This document shows positions 40,158 through 48,616 of a DNA stretch of 64,000 nt, piece by piece. The position numbers and the translations under genes are program-made. Under the pieces are notes generated by a model that saw only the letters and a list, made by a program, of their open reading frames with translations, searched no databases and was not told the origin of the DNA. Numbering within the stretch: the stretch's first letter is position 1; every line of letters begins with the position of its first letter. The stretch comes from Streptomyces gossypii (GTDB lineage Bacteria; Actinomycetota; Actinomycetes; Streptomycetales; Streptomycetaceae), in the NCBI RefSeq assembly GCF_025165795.1, contig NZ_JAJAGO010000013.1, positions 124,001-188,000 on the forward strand, written 5' to 3'.

Positions 40158-40640
40158 TCAGGACTTGCCGCCCTCCGCGGCGCCCGGCGCTTCGGCGGGG
40201 CCGCCCGACTCGACGCGCTTCTTCAGACCGTCCAGCGCGCGGTCGATGATGACCTTCTCCGCCTTGCGCTTGATCATCCCGAGCATCGGCATCTTGACGT
40301 CGACGGTCAGCTGGTAGGTCACCTCGGTACGGGCGCCCCCGGAGACCGGTGCCAGCAGATAGGAACCGTCCAGGGCACGCAGCATCTGCGACTTCACCAG
40401 CGACCAGCGCACCTCGCGCTCGCCCACCCACTCGTACGCCAGGGTGTGCTCGTCCTTGATCGCGCCCGCGTCCAGCAGCAGCCGGACCTGTTCCGCGCGG
40501 CCCGCGGGGTCGGAGCTGAGGATCTCCGCCTCCTTCACCTCACCCGTCCAGTCCGGGTAGCGGGCGAAGTCGGAGATCACCCCCATGACATCCGTGGGTG
40601 CCGCCTCGATGGTGATGCTTGAGCTCGTGTGTTCCGCCAT
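40158..40640 (-). CDS. SRPBCC (polyketide cyclase/START-like) family protein
   Basis: 160 residues forming a helix-grip β-barrel: SSITIEAAPTDVMGVISDFARYPDW, then VTYQLTVDVKMPMLGMIKRKAEKVI and a long C-terminal helix (DRALDGLKKRVESGG). The family binds hydrophobic ligands in a central cavity. Close relatives in actinobacteria are annotated as cyclase/dehydrase or coenzyme Q-binding proteins, with no proven role. It is encoded immediately before the ArsA-like ATPase (5-bp gap). Confidence 0.82.
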   Translation of the reverse strand: MAEHTSSSITIEAAPTDVMGVISDFARYPDWTGEVKEAEILSSDPAGRAEQVRLLLDAGAIKDEHTLAYEWVGEREVRWSLVKSQMLRALDGSYLLAPVSGGARTEVTYQLTVDVKMPMLGMIKRKAEKVIIDRALDGLKKRVESGGPAEAPGAAEGGKS

Positions 40641-40745
40641 CGACGTGGCTCCTCCGCTTACCCCGTTGCCGCTGTTGCCGCAGCCGCTGTCGCCGAACTG
40701 CTGCCGTCTGCGCTGGAAGGCTACCGCGCGGCGCGGCGCGAGCCG

Positions 40746-41513
40746 TCACCACTCCAGGACCCAGGGCTTGCCGGTCGCGTTGAAGTGCCCGACGTTCACG
40801 CACTCCGTGGTGCCGATGCGCATCCTCCGTGCGAGCGGCTGGTGGACGTGGCCGAAGAGGTGGTATCGGGGGCGGGCCGCGTGTATCGCCTCCAGCAGCG
40901 CCGTGCTGCCGCGCTCGAAGCGCCGGGCGACGGTGTCGTAGCACAGCTCCGGCACCTCGGGCGGTATGTGCGAGCAGAGGACGTCGATTTCGCCCAGTGC
41001 CGCGATCTTCGCCGCGTACGTCTCCTCGTCGATCTCGAACGGGGTGCGCATCGGAGTCGGCAGGCCGCCTCCCACGAAGCCGAAGCGGAGCCCGCCGATC
41101 TCGGCCGTCTCGCCGTCCAGGACGGTGGTGCCCGGCCTGGCGTACTCCGGCCACAGGGAAGGCATGTCGACATTGCCGTAGGTGGCGTAGGTCGGCGTGG
41201 GGAAGGCGGCGAAGAGTTCGGCGTACTGGCTGCGCACCGCTTCCTCGGTGGCTGCCTGGCGGTCCACCGTCGCCCACAGCCGTGCGGACAGCTCGCGGGA
41301 CTCGGTGAAGCGCCGCGCGTCCCGCAGCGCGACGATCCGGTCGGCGTTCTCGACGCCGAAGAGCTCCGGGAAGATACCGCGGGAGTGGTCGGCGTAGTCG
41401 AGGAACAGGATGAGGTCGCCGAGGCATACCAGGGCGTCCGCGCCGTCCCCCGCCTGTGCGAGATCCTCACTGTTGCCGTGCACGTCACTCACCACATGGA
41501 CTCGCATGGCCAT
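40746..41513 (-). CDS. Calcineurin-like metallophosphoesterase
   Basis: 255 residues. The dinuclear metal motifs are HVVSDVHGN (Asp-x-His), LVCLGDLILF (Gly-Asp), TYGNVDMPS (Gly-Asn-x-Asp, in place of Gly-Asn-His-Asp/Glu), CSHIPPEVP (His) and HLFGHVHQP (Gly-His-x-His). The replacement of His by Val-Asp in the GNHD motif is a known variant. It should hydrolyse a phospho(di)ester in the cytoplasm; the substrate is unknown. The start may be the Met at 41513 or the internal Met two codons later. Confidence 0.85.
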   Translation of the reverse strand: MAMRVHVVSDVHGNSEDLAQAGDGADALVCLGDLILFLDYADHSRGIFPELFGVENADRIVALRDARRFTESRELSARLWATVDRQAATEEAVRSQYAELFAAFPTPTYATYGNVDMPSLWPEYARPGTTVLDGETAEIGGLRFGFVGGGLPTPMRTPFEIDEETYAAKIAALGEIDVLCSHIPPEVPELCYDTVARRFERGSTALLEAIHAARPRYHLFGHVHQPLARRMRIGTTECVNVGHFNATGKPWVLEW

Positions 41514-41520
41514 ACCCTAA

Positions 41521-41681
41521 GGGCTGTCCCGTGATCCCTGGCGGGCGCACGACGACAGCTGCGGCACCTCGCTGCGTTGCCGGAACGCCCGGGATACGCC
41601 CGGTATGAGGAAGCCCCTCCGCCTTGCGAAGCACCGCATCTGACGCCGCGCGCTGATCCACCAGGGATTACGGGACAGCCC
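41521..41681. repeat. MITE-like non-autonomous element with 24-bp terminal inverted repeats
   Basis: The left end GGGCTGTCCCGTGATCCCTG (continuing GCGG, 41521-41544) matches the reverse complement of 41658-41681 at 22 of 24 positions. The 161-bp element is too short for a transposase and has no ORF with an SD. The flanking trinucleotides are TAA and TCA, so any target duplication is imperfect. The end sequence resembles a dispersed intergenic element I recall from many Streptomyces genomes. It sits between the phosphoesterase and acyl-CoA ligase genes. Confidence 0.72.
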
Positions 41682-41853
41682 TCAGGGCCTGGTGTGACGC
41701 AGCGAACATCTGGCCGTCACCCCCTATCCCGCGGGCTTTACCAATGGGTAACGTCCGGGCCGTCATCTTTGAGGGTTCCTGCCCGGGATCCTGGACCGAG
41801 CCGCCGGAGGGCACCCCGCCCGGCCCCCGTTCGGCGCCGACGAGGAGCAGCAG

Positions 41854-43662
41854 TTGCGCGAGTTCAGTCTTCCGGCACTCTATGAGGTTCCCGCGGACGG
41901 AAACCTCACCGACCTCATCCGCCGCAACGCCGCGCTCCATCCCGAGGTAGCCGTCATCGCCCGCAAGCGCGCCGGAGACTGGGAGGACGTCACGGCCGCC
42001 GCGTTCCTGGAGGAGGTCCGCACAGCCGCCAAGGGCCTGCTCGCGGCCGGGGTGCGGGCGGGCGACCGCGTGGTGCTGATGTCCCGCACGCGCTATGAGT
42101 GGACGCTTCTCGACTTCGCGATCTGGAGCGCGGGCGCGATCACCGTCCCGGTGTACGAGACCAGCTCGCCGGAGCAGATCGCCTGGATCCTCAGCGACTC
42201 GGGCGCGGTCGCCTGCCTGCTCGAGACAGAGGCGCACAGCGGGGCACTGGAGTCCGTACGCGACGGGCTGCCGGAGCTCTCCCACGTATGGCAAATCGAT
42301 CCTTCACCGGCCGGACCGGGTGCCCTCGCCGAGCTGGCCGCCGCGGGCGCGGGGATCACCGACGCGGAGGTGGACACCCGCAGTTCGGTCGCCGACGCCG
42401 ACTCACCGGCCACCATCGTCTACACCTCGGGCACCACCGGCCGCCCCAAGGGCTGCGTGCTCACCCACCGCAGCTTCTTCGCCGAGTGCGGCAACGTGGT
42501 GGAGCGGCTGGGCCCGCTCTTCCGTACGGGCGAGGCCTCGGTGCTGCTCTTCCTCCCCGTCGCCCACGTCTTCGGACGGCTGGTACAGGTAGCCGCCGTG
42601 ATGGCGCCGATCAAGCTGGGCCACGTGTCCGATGTCAAGACCCTCACCGACGAGCTGGCCTCCTTCCGGCCGACGCTGCTCCTGGGGGTGCCCCGGGTCT
42701 TCGAGAAGGTCTACAACGCGGCGCGTGCCCAGGCGAGTGCCGGGGGCAAGGGCCGGATCTTCGACAAGGCCGCCGACACGGCAATCGCGTACAGCCGCGC
42801 GCTGGAGCACCCCTCCGGCCCGTCCCTGGCACTGCGGCTCCGGCACCGGGTCTTCGACCGGCTGGTCTACGGGAAACTGCGCGGGGTCCTCGGCGGCCGG
42901 GCCACCCACGCGATCTCCGGTGGCGCTCCGCTGGGCGAGCGCCTCGGCCACTTCTACCGGGGCATCGGTTTCACCGTGCTGGAGGGCTATGGCCTCAGCG
43001 AGTCCTGTGCCGCGACGGCCTTCAACCCCAGTGACCGGCCCAAGATCGGCACGGTCGGCCAGCCGCTGCCCGGCTCGACGATCCGGATCGCCGACGACGG
43101 CGAGGTGCTGCTGCATGGCGAGCACCTCTTCACCGGCTACTGGAACAACGAGCAGGCGACCAGCGAGGCCCTGGCGGACGGCTGGTTCCGCACCGGTGAC
43201 CTCGGCTCGCTCGACGCGGAAGGCTACCTCTCCCTCACCGGGCGCAAGAAGGAGATCCTGGTCACGGCGGGCGGCAAGAATGTCGCCCCGGCGGTCATCG
43301 AGGACCGGATCCGGGCGCACGCGCTGGTCGCCGAGTGCATGGTCGTCGGCGACGGCCGCCCGTTCATCGGCGCACTGCTCACGGTGGACGCGGAGTTCCT
43401 GCCCCGCTGGGCCTCCGGGCACGGCAAGGAGGGCCTCAGCCACCCGGAGCTGCTCGCCGACCCGGAGCTGCTGGCCGAGCTGCAGGGCGCGGTCGACCAC
43501 GGGAACGCGGCGGTCTCCAAGGCGGAGTCGGTGCGGAAGTTCCGGGTCCTCCCCACACAGTTCAGCGAGGATTCCGGCCATGTCACGCCGTCGCTGAAGC
43601 TCAGGCGAAACGTGGTCGCCAAGGACTTCGCCGACGAGATCGAGTCACTCTACGAGCGCTGA
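41854..43662 (+). CDS. fadD: Long-chain fatty acid-CoA ligase (FadD15-like)
   Basis: 602 residues from a TTG at 41854 with GAGGAG 6-7 nt upstream. Adenylate-forming motifs: IVYTSGTTGRPKGCVLTHRS (P-loop), VLEGYGLSESCAATAFNP, WFRTGDLGSLDAEGYLSLTG and GRKKEILVTAGGKNVAP (catalytic Lys region). It activates fatty acids to acyl-CoA via acyl-AMP. Wording resembles mycobacterial FadD15. It is flanked by the MITE-like element and the DAHP synthase gene. Confidence 0.93.
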   Translation: MREFSLPALYEVPADGNLTDLIRRNAALHPEVAVIARKRAGDWEDVTAAAFLEEVRTAAKGLLAAGVRAGDRVVLMSRTRYEWTLLDFAIWSAGAITVPVYETSSPEQIAWILSDSGAVACLLETEAHSGALESVRDGLPELSHVWQIDPSPAGPGALAELAAAGAGITDAEVDTRSSVADADSPATIVYTSGTTGRPKGCVLTHRSFFAECGNVVERLGPLFRTGEASVLLFLPVAHVFGRLVQVAAVMAPIKLGHVSDVKTLTDELASFRPTLLLGVPRVFEKVYNAARAQASAGGKGRIFDKAADTAIAYSRALEHPSGPSLALRLRHRVFDRLVYGKLRGVLGGRATHAISGGAPLGERLGHFYRGIGFTVLEGYGLSESCAATAFNPSDRPKIGTVGQPLPGSTIRIADDGEVLLHGEHLFTGYWNNEQATSEALADGWFRTGDLGSLDAEGYLSLTGRKKEILVTAGGKNVAPAVIEDRIRAHALVAECMVVGDGRPFIGALLTVDAEFLPRWASGHGKEGLSHPELLADPELLAELQGAVDHGNAAVSKAESVRKFRVLPTQFSEDSGHVTPSLKLRRNVVAKDFADEIESLYER

Positions 43663-43833
43663 GCGGGGCACTGCGGGCGCTGCGGGCGCTCCGGGCGCTG
43701 CGAGGCGTTGCGAGCGCGGTGCGCGAGCGCCGGAGTGCGCCGGGTGAGGCGCTACGCCCTGCAACCGGCCCTTCACGTCTCATCCATCGGTACGCCGGGT
43801 GATCCCGCCCGATGACCACGTAATCTGGGCTGT
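43663..43833. repeat. Spacer with degenerate 9-bp GC-rich repeats
   Basis: Directly after the acyl-CoA ligase stop, an imperfect GGGCGCTGC-type unit repeats about five times (43666-43712). The rest of the gap holds the DAHP synthase promoter: a TAATCT box at 43821-43826 lies 7 nt before the GTG, with no SD, suggesting a leaderless transcript. Confidence 0.5.
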
Positions 43834-45186
43834 GTGACTGCCAACGCCAATGCCCCCAAAAACGGTGCCCATTCCTGGAGAGACCTGCCCGCCGCGCAGC
43901 AGCCCGACTGGCCGGACGGCGAGGCGCTGAGCGAGGTGATTGCCGAGCTCGAGTCCTATCCGCCGCTCGTCTTCGCCGGCGAGTGCGACCTCCTGAAGGA
44001 CCGCCTGGCCGCTGTGGCCAGGGGCGACGCGTTCCTGCTCCAGGGCGGTGACTGCGCCGAGGCGTTCGACGCCGTCTCCGCGGAGCACATCCGGAACAAA
44101 CTCAAGACGCTGCTGCAGATGGGAGCAGTGCTGACCTACGCGGGCTCCGTCCCGGTGGTGAAGGTCGGCCGGATCGCAGGGCAGTACAGCAAGCCCCGCT
44201 CCAAGCCGATGGAGACGCGGGACGGCGTGACGCTGCCCGTCTACCGGGGCGACTCGGTCAACGGCTTCGAGTTCACCCCGGAGACCCGGCGGCCAGACCC
44301 GCAGCGGCTCAAGCGGATGTACCACGCCTCGGCGTCCACGCTGAACCTGGTGCGCGCCTTCACCACCGGCGGCTACGCCGACCTGCGCCAGGTGCACGCC
44401 TGGAACCAGGACTTCGTGCGCAGCTCCCCGTCCGGCCAGCGGTACGAGGCGCTGGCGCGGGAGATCGACCAGGCCATGAAGTTCATGCACGCCTGCGGCA
44501 CGGACCCGGAGGAGCTGAAGACCGTCGAGTTCTACGCCTCGCACGAGGCGCTGCTGCTCGACTACGAGGGCCCGCTGACGCGTACGGACTCCCGTAGCGG
44601 CGCCCTGTACGACGTGTCCGCGCACATGCTGTGGATCGGTGAGCGGACCAGGCAGCTGGACGGGGCGCACATCGAGTTCGCCTCCAGGGTGCGCAACCCG
44701 ATCGGGGTGAAGCTCGGGCCGACGACGACGCCGGAGGAGGCTCTGACGCTGGTCGAGAGGCTCGACCCGGAGCGGGAGCCGGGCCGACTCACCTTCATCA
44801 CCCGGATGGGAGCGGACAAGGTCCGCGACCGGCTGCCCACGCTGGTGGAGAAGGTCACCGCCTCCGGAGCCCAGGTCGCCTGGGTGTGCGACCCGATGCA
44901 CGGCAACACCTTCGAGGCGGCCAGCGGGCACAAGACCCGGCGCTTCGACGACGTGCTGGACGAGGTCAAGGGCTTCTTCGAGGTGCACAAGGCGCTGGGC
45001 ACGCACCCGGGCGGCATCCATGTGGAGCTGACCGGCGACGACGTGACCGAGTGCGTCGGCGGCGGCGACGAGATCTTCGTGGACGATCTGCACCAGCGGT
45101 ACGAGACGGCCTGCGACCCGAGGCTCAACCGGAGCCAGTCGCTCGACCTGGCCTTCCTGGTGGCGGAGATGTACCGCGACCAGTGA
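43834..45186 (+). CDS. aroH: Class II DAHP synthase (shikimate pathway entry enzyme)
   Basis: 450 residues from a GTG. Class II signatures: PPLVFAGECDLLKDRLA, FLLQGGDCAEAF (metal-binding Cys), VKVGRIAGQYSKPRS, FYASHEALLLDYE, WVCDPMHGNTFEA and GGIHVELTGDDVTECVGG. It condenses phosphoenolpyruvate and erythrose-4-phosphate, feeding the aromatic amino acids and so also the anthranilate synthase encoded 30 kb away in this window. Length is typical. A hairpin terminator follows at 45225-45251. Confidence 0.94.
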   Translation: MTANANAPKNGAHSWRDLPAAQQPDWPDGEALSEVIAELESYPPLVFAGECDLLKDRLAAVARGDAFLLQGGDCAEAFDAVSAEHIRNKLKTLLQMGAVLTYAGSVPVVKVGRIAGQYSKPRSKPMETRDGVTLPVYRGDSVNGFEFTPETRRPDPQRLKRMYHASASTLNLVRAFTTGGYADLRQVHAWNQDFVRSSPSGQRYEALAREIDQAMKFMHACGTDPEELKTVEFYASHEALLLDYEGPLTRTDSRSGALYDVSAHMLWIGERTRQLDGAHIEFASRVRNPIGVKLGPTTTPEEALTLVERLDPEREPGRLTFITRMGADKVRDRLPTLVEKVTASGAQVAWVCDPMHGNTFEAASGHKTRRFDDVLDEVKGFFEVHKALGTHPGGIHVELTGDDVTECVGGGDEIFVDDLHQRYETACDPRLNRSQSLDLAFLVAEMYRDQ

Positions 45187-45224
45187 GCGCGGATCGCGGC
45201 CGTCGCTGTGATGCGGGTCCCCTG

Positions 45225-45251
45225 CCCCTCGGGTGGACGCCACCCGAGGGG
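45225..45251 (+). terminator. Terminator after aroH
   Basis: CCCCTCGGGTGG (45225-45236) pairs perfectly with CCACCCGAGGGG (45240-45251) around ACG. It ends one base before the iron box. Confidence 0.8.
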
Positions 45252-45270
45252 TAAGGTTAGGGTTACCAAA
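45252..45270 (+). promoter_or_regulatory. Iron box (DmdR/IdeR-type operator) upstream of bfd
   Basis: TAAGGTTAGGGTTACCAAA matches the IdeR/DmdR1 consensus TTAGGTTAGGCTAACCTAA at about 15 of 19 positions. It lies 56 bp before the bfd start, overlapping the expected promoter, so repression by iron-bound DmdR/IdeR is likely. Confidence 0.72.
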
Positions 45271-45326
45271 CTCAATGAGTCGTGACTCTGATCTGCCCGA
45301 CCGCGCCCGTGCCGGAGGTGAACCGC

Positions 45327-45614
45327 GTGTACGTCTGCTCGTGCTTCGGCATCACCGAGGAACAGGTCCGCGAGCACGCGAATGCCGGGGCCTGCACCCC
45401 GCGCCAGGTGGCTTCCGCCAGCAAGGCAGGCACCGACTGCGGCTCCTGCGTCCGCCGGATACAGGGCCTGCTCGGCAGGGGCACCTGCCCCCGCCGTGCC
45501 GTCCTCGAGCAGGACGGCACCGGCGAGGCGGCACCGGCGTCCATGCCGGCGCCGGGCACCCCGGCCCCGGCCCCCGCCGCGGTTGCGGTTGCGGCTACGA
45601 GTCGGGCTGCTTGA
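45327..45614 (+). CDS. bfd: Bacterioferritin-associated ferredoxin (Bfd, [2Fe-2S])
   Basis: 95 residues from a GTG at 45327, chosen because GGAGGTGA ends 5-8 nt upstream. A GTG at 45318 is too close and one at 45282 lies too far up. The Bfd fold shows in YVCSCFGITEEQVREHANAG and GTDCGSCVRRIQGLL, giving the four Cys (C-x-C...C-x2-C) that bind [2Fe-2S]. Bfd reduces bacterioferritin to release stored iron. A Pro/Ala-rich tail (APASMPAPGTPAPAPAAVAV) extends beyond the usual ~65 residues. Its 3' end overlaps the convergent bfr gene by 20 bp. Confidence 0.88.
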   Translation: MYVCSCFGITEEQVREHANAGACTPRQVASASKAGTDCGSCVRRIQGLLGRGTCPRRAVLEQDGTGEAAPASMPAPGTPAPAPAAVAVAATSRAA

Positions 45615-46074
45615 CCAACTGGGCGATGTAACGCGGCTCGCCGAGCTTCTCGACAAGTCCGAGCTGCGTTTCCAGATAGTCGATGTGGTGCTCCTCGTCC
45701 GCGAGGATCTCCTCGAAGAGGTTGGCCGAGGTGATGTCGCCCTTGGCGCGCATGACCTCCACACCGCGGCGCAGTCGGTCGACCGCTTCCACCTCGATCT
45801 GCAGGTCCGCCTGGAACATCTCAGTGAGGGTCTGCCCCACCCGCACGTGGAAGAGGCGCTGGTAATTGGGCAGGCCCTCCAGGAAGAGAATGCGGTCGGT
45901 CAGTTTCTCCGCGTGCCGCATCTCGTCGAAGGATTCGGCCCTGGTGTACTCCGCCAGTTTCGGCCAGCCGAAGTTCTCCTGCATCTTTGCATGCAGGAAA
46001 TACTGGTTGATCGCCGTCAGCTCGGCGGTCAACTGCTCGTTGAGGAATTCGATGACCTCGGGGTCGCCCTGCAT
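45595..46074 (-). CDS. bfr: Bacterioferritin
   Basis: 159 residues from MQGDPEVIEFLNEQ, with GGAAGGAG 8 nt upstream; an in-frame ATG at 46116 is rejected for that reason. Canonical residues are in register: Glu18, Glu51, His54, a haem-ligating Met52 (SFDEMRHAEK), and the second E-x2-H (DEEHHIDYLE) near 127-130. It assembles into a 24-mer cage, oxidises Fe2+ at the ferroxidase centre and stores iron. It is convergent with bfd. The 5' region has only a weak iron-box-like match (~46143-46165). Confidence 0.94.
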   Translation of the reverse strand: MQGDPEVIEFLNEQLTAELTAINQYFLHAKMQENFGWPKLAEYTRAESFDEMRHAEKLTDRILFLEGLPNYQRLFHVRVGQTLTEMFQADLQIEVEAVDRLRRGVEVMRAKGDITSANLFEEILADEEHHIDYLETQLGLVEKLGEPRYIAQLVKQPDS

Positions 46075-46277
46075 GGCAGCGGCTCCTTCCAAGCGATGTC
46101 GACGGGTTGCGCGCATCTTCGCACCATGACCCTGACCCGTCCAGTAAGTAGAGCCTTGCCTGATTTGGGAGATTGGCGCAGTCCGGGCTTGTGCGATATT
46201 GCCCAGATCTAAGGATTGTGTAGGTTCTGGGCGGGGGGCGGTCGGGCGCCGGGGCGGCCGTCTGTCACCATGGAGTC

Positions 46278-46901
46278 ATGGGTCAGCCGGAAAGCCGCGA
46301 ATCGGAGCAGACGCAGCTTCCGCCAGGTCAACGACTTCAGCGCGGATGGCCGGTTACCCACTATGGGCCGGTGCCGAAATTCAGACCCGAGCGCTGGGAG
46401 TTCCGGGTTTTCGGGGCCACCGCCGACGGCGACAAGCATTGCTGGTCACACGAGGAGTTCTCCGCCCTGCCCTACGACACGGTGGTGGCGGATATGCACT
46501 GTGTGACGAAGTTCAGCATGGTCGGGGCGGAGTGGGGCGGCGTGCGCACCCGTACGCTCATGGAGCTCGCACCGCCCGCGCCGGAGGTCACGCATGTCAT
46601 GGTCTGGGCGGAGTACGGGTTCAGTTCGAACATGCGGCTCGCCGACTTCACCGACGACCGCGCACTCTTCGCCACCCACCGTGCGGGTGAGCCGCTGACG
46701 GCCGAGCACGGATTCCCGGTGCGGCTGGTCGTACCGCATCTGTACGCCTGGAAGGGTCCGAAGTGGGTCCGGGGTGTTGAGTACATGGCGGCCGACCGGC
46801 GGGGCTTCTGGGAGGAGCGGGGGTACCACAACGTCGGCGACCCCTGGGAGGAGCAGCGCTACTCCTACCAGGAGGAGCCGGGGGAGGGCCCCGAGCTGTA
46901 G
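46278..46901 (+). CDS. Sulfite oxidase-like molybdopterin-dependent oxidoreductase
   Basis: 207 residues resembling the cytoplasmic single-domain members of the sulfite oxidase/YedY (MsrP) superfamily: WEFRVFGATADGDKHCWSHEEF, VADMHCVTKFSMVGAEWGGV (Cys is the expected Mo ligand) and VMVWAEYGFSSNMRLADF. No signal peptide or Tat motif is visible, unlike periplasmic MsrP. The physiological substrate is unknown. It would use a mono-molybdopterin cofactor, distinct from the bis-MGD enzyme at 31-34 kb. Confidence 0.85.
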   Translation: MGQPESRESEQTQLPPGQRLQRGWPVTHYGPVPKFRPERWEFRVFGATADGDKHCWSHEEFSALPYDTVVADMHCVTKFSMVGAEWGGVRTRTLMELAPPAPEVTHVMVWAEYGFSSNMRLADFTDDRALFATHRAGEPLTAEHGFPVRLVVPHLYAWKGPKWVRGVEYMAADRRGFWEERGYHNVGDPWEEQRYSYQEEPGEGPEL

Positions 46902-46968
46902 CGCGTGCGGCACATGCGCTGTGTGCCGGTGCCGTGTGGTGCCGGTGGCTGTGCTCACCTGGCCGAGC

Positions 46969-47841
46969 TCACCCCTTCGGGCGCAGCTCCTTCAGCCGGG
47001 CGATGTCCGCCGCGTGCACCGCCGCGCCGCCGGGCGTCTCGACGACGAGCGGCACCCCGGCCGTCGCCGGATGCCGCAGCAGCTCCTCGAACGGCCCGGC
47101 GCCGATATGGCCGGAGCCGATGTTCTCGTGGCGGTCCTTGTGCGCGCCCGCGACGTCCTTGGAGTCGTTCGCGTGGATCAGCTTCAGCCGCCCGGGGCCG
47201 GTGGCCTCCACCAGCGCGTCGAGAGTCTCCTTGACGCCGCCGGGCGCGGCCAGATCGTGGCCCGCCGCATAGGCGTGGCAGGTGTCCAGGCAGACGCCGA
47301 GCCGCGGATGGCGCTCCAGCGCGTCGAAGTAGGGGCCGAGCTCCTGGACTTGGGAGCAGATCGAGGTGCCCTGCCCGGCCGTCGGTTCGAGCAGCAGCCA
47401 GGGGTCGTCGTCGTGGGTCAGTTCGGCCAGCAGCGGCAGCGTGCGCTCGCGGATCTGCGCCAGCGCCTCCGCGCGCGGACGTCCGCCGGTCGCGGAGCCA
47501 GTGTGCACGACGACGCCGCGCGCGCCGATCACACGCCCTCGCCGCAGTGAATGGCGCAGTGAGGAGACGGAATTTTCGACGGTCTCCCTGGTGTGTGAAC
47601 CCAGATTGATCAGATAGGGCGCATGGACGAATACCGGAATCCGCTGTGCGTCACAGACGGTCCGGAATTCCTCGTCCTGTGCCGGGTCCCCGGGAGGTGC
47701 GGCCCAGCCGCGCGGATTGGCGACGAACACCTGTACCGCTTCCGCACCGATTTCCGCTGCCCGGGAAAGGCCGATGGCGGCCAGGCCCCCGGCTACGGGG
47801 ACGTGACCGCCAATGGCGTTGCGCTCCTGTGGTGTGCTCAC
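46969..47841 (-). CDS. nfo: Deoxyribonuclease IV (AP endonuclease family 2)
   Basis: 290 residues with the TIM-barrel Nfo motifs: GGHVPVAGGLA, AVQVFVANPRGW, VHAPYLINLGS, LLLEPTAGQGTS, GVCLDTCHAYAAG (metal His/Asp), KLIHANDSKDVAGAHKDRH and HIGAGPF. It cleaves DNA at abasic sites in base-excision repair using three zinc ions. Its stop lies 4 bp before the start of the transglycosylase's 3' neighbour region, so it directly follows the lytic transglycosylase gene on the same strand. Confidence 0.93.
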   Translation of the reverse strand: MSTPQERNAIGGHVPVAGGLAAIGLSRAAEIGAEAVQVFVANPRGWAAPPGDPAQDEEFRTVCDAQRIPVFVHAPYLINLGSHTRETVENSVSSLRHSLRRGRVIGARGVVVHTGSATGGRPRAEALAQIRERTLPLLAELTHDDDPWLLLEPTAGQGTSICSQVQELGPYFDALERHPRLGVCLDTCHAYAAGHDLAAPGGVKETLDALVEATGPGRLKLIHANDSKDVAGAHKDRHENIGSGHIGAGPFEELLRHPATAGVPLVVETPGGAAVHAADIARLKELRPKG

Positions 47842-47845
47842 TCGG

Positions 47846-48616
47846 TCAGTATGCCGAGTCCACGTTGTCCATCGAACCGTAGCGGTCGGCCGCGTAGTTG
47901 CAGGCGGCGACGATGTTCGCGACGGGGTCGGTGAGGGACTTGGGGGTGCCCTTCACGTGGTAGGCGTCGAACGTCGGCTGGATCACCTGGAGCAGGCCCT
48001 TGGACGGGATGCCGTTCTGGGCGTTGATGTCCCAGTTGTTGACGGCGTTCGGGTCGCCCGCGGACTCCCGGATGATGTTGCGGTGGATGCCCTCGTACGA
48101 GCCGGGGATGCCCTTTTCCTTCATGATCGCCCGGGCCTCGCGGATCCAGCCGTCCAGCGAGTTGGAGTAGGTGGGCTTCGCCGCGGCGGACTTGGCGCCC
48201 GACCGGTCGGCCGAGCGGCTGGCGGCCTCGTCAGCGCGGGTCTTCTCGGCCTTCGCCTGCTGTGCGGCGTCCTTCTTCTTCTCGGCGGCCTGCTCCGCGG
48301 CCTTCTTCTTCTCCGCGGCCTGCTTCTTCTCCTCGGCGGCCTTCTTCTTCGCGGCCGCCTCCTCCTGCACCCGCTGCTGTACCGCATCGACCTGCTGGGC
48401 GATGCCGCCCTTCTGCGCTGCCTCGGGGTGCTCGGCCTGGCCGGTGAACGCGACCGGCTGAGCGGTCGCGGTGGTGGCGGTGCTCTGGCTGTCATCGCCG
48501 TCGTCGGCGGATCCGGGTACGACGGTAAGGCTGAGAGCTGCGGCTCCAGCAAGGAGACCAACGGCCGAATACCTGGTGGCCTTGGTCATGCGGGTGTAGC
48601 GGGGAATGTTGAGCAT
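47846..48616 (-). CDS. Secreted SLT-domain lytic transglycosylase-like protein
   Basis: 256 residues from MLNIPRYTRMTKATRYS. A signal peptide (VGLLAGAAALSLTVVPGSA) leads into a long Lys/Ala/Glu-rich coiled coil (KKKAAEEKKQAAEKKKAAEQ) and an SLT/lysozyme-like domain: IHRNIIRESAGDPNAVNNWD (catalytic Glu) and SKGLLQVIQPTFDAYH. It should cut or remodel peptidoglycan outside the cell. A conserved Gly/Asn pattern near the C-terminus (VAACNYAADRYGSMDNVDSAY) is typical of Streptomyces relatives. It has a long 356-bp upstream region. Confidence 0.86.
   Translation of the reverse strand: MLNIPRYTRMTKATRYSAVGLLAGAAALSLTVVPGSADDGDDSQSTATTATAQPVAFTGQAEHPEAAQKGGIAQQVDAVQQRVQEEAAAKKKAAEEKKQAAEKKKAAEQAAEKKKDAAQQAKAEKTRADEAASRSADRSGAKSAAAKPTYSNSLDGWIREARAIMKEKGIPGSYEGIHRNIIRESAGDPNAVNNWDINAQNGIPSKGLLQVIQPTFDAYHVKGTPKSLTDPVANIVAACNYAADRYGSMDNVDSAY

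Noticed and set aside
43666..43712. GGGCGCTGC repeats as a terminator or attachment site
   Set aside because: Imperfect direct repeats with no inverted partner or integrase; probably slippage-derived low complexity.
46143..46165. Iron box upstream of bfr
   Set aside because: Only about 12 of 19 positions match, too weak to annotate as a site; mentioned only as a comparison.
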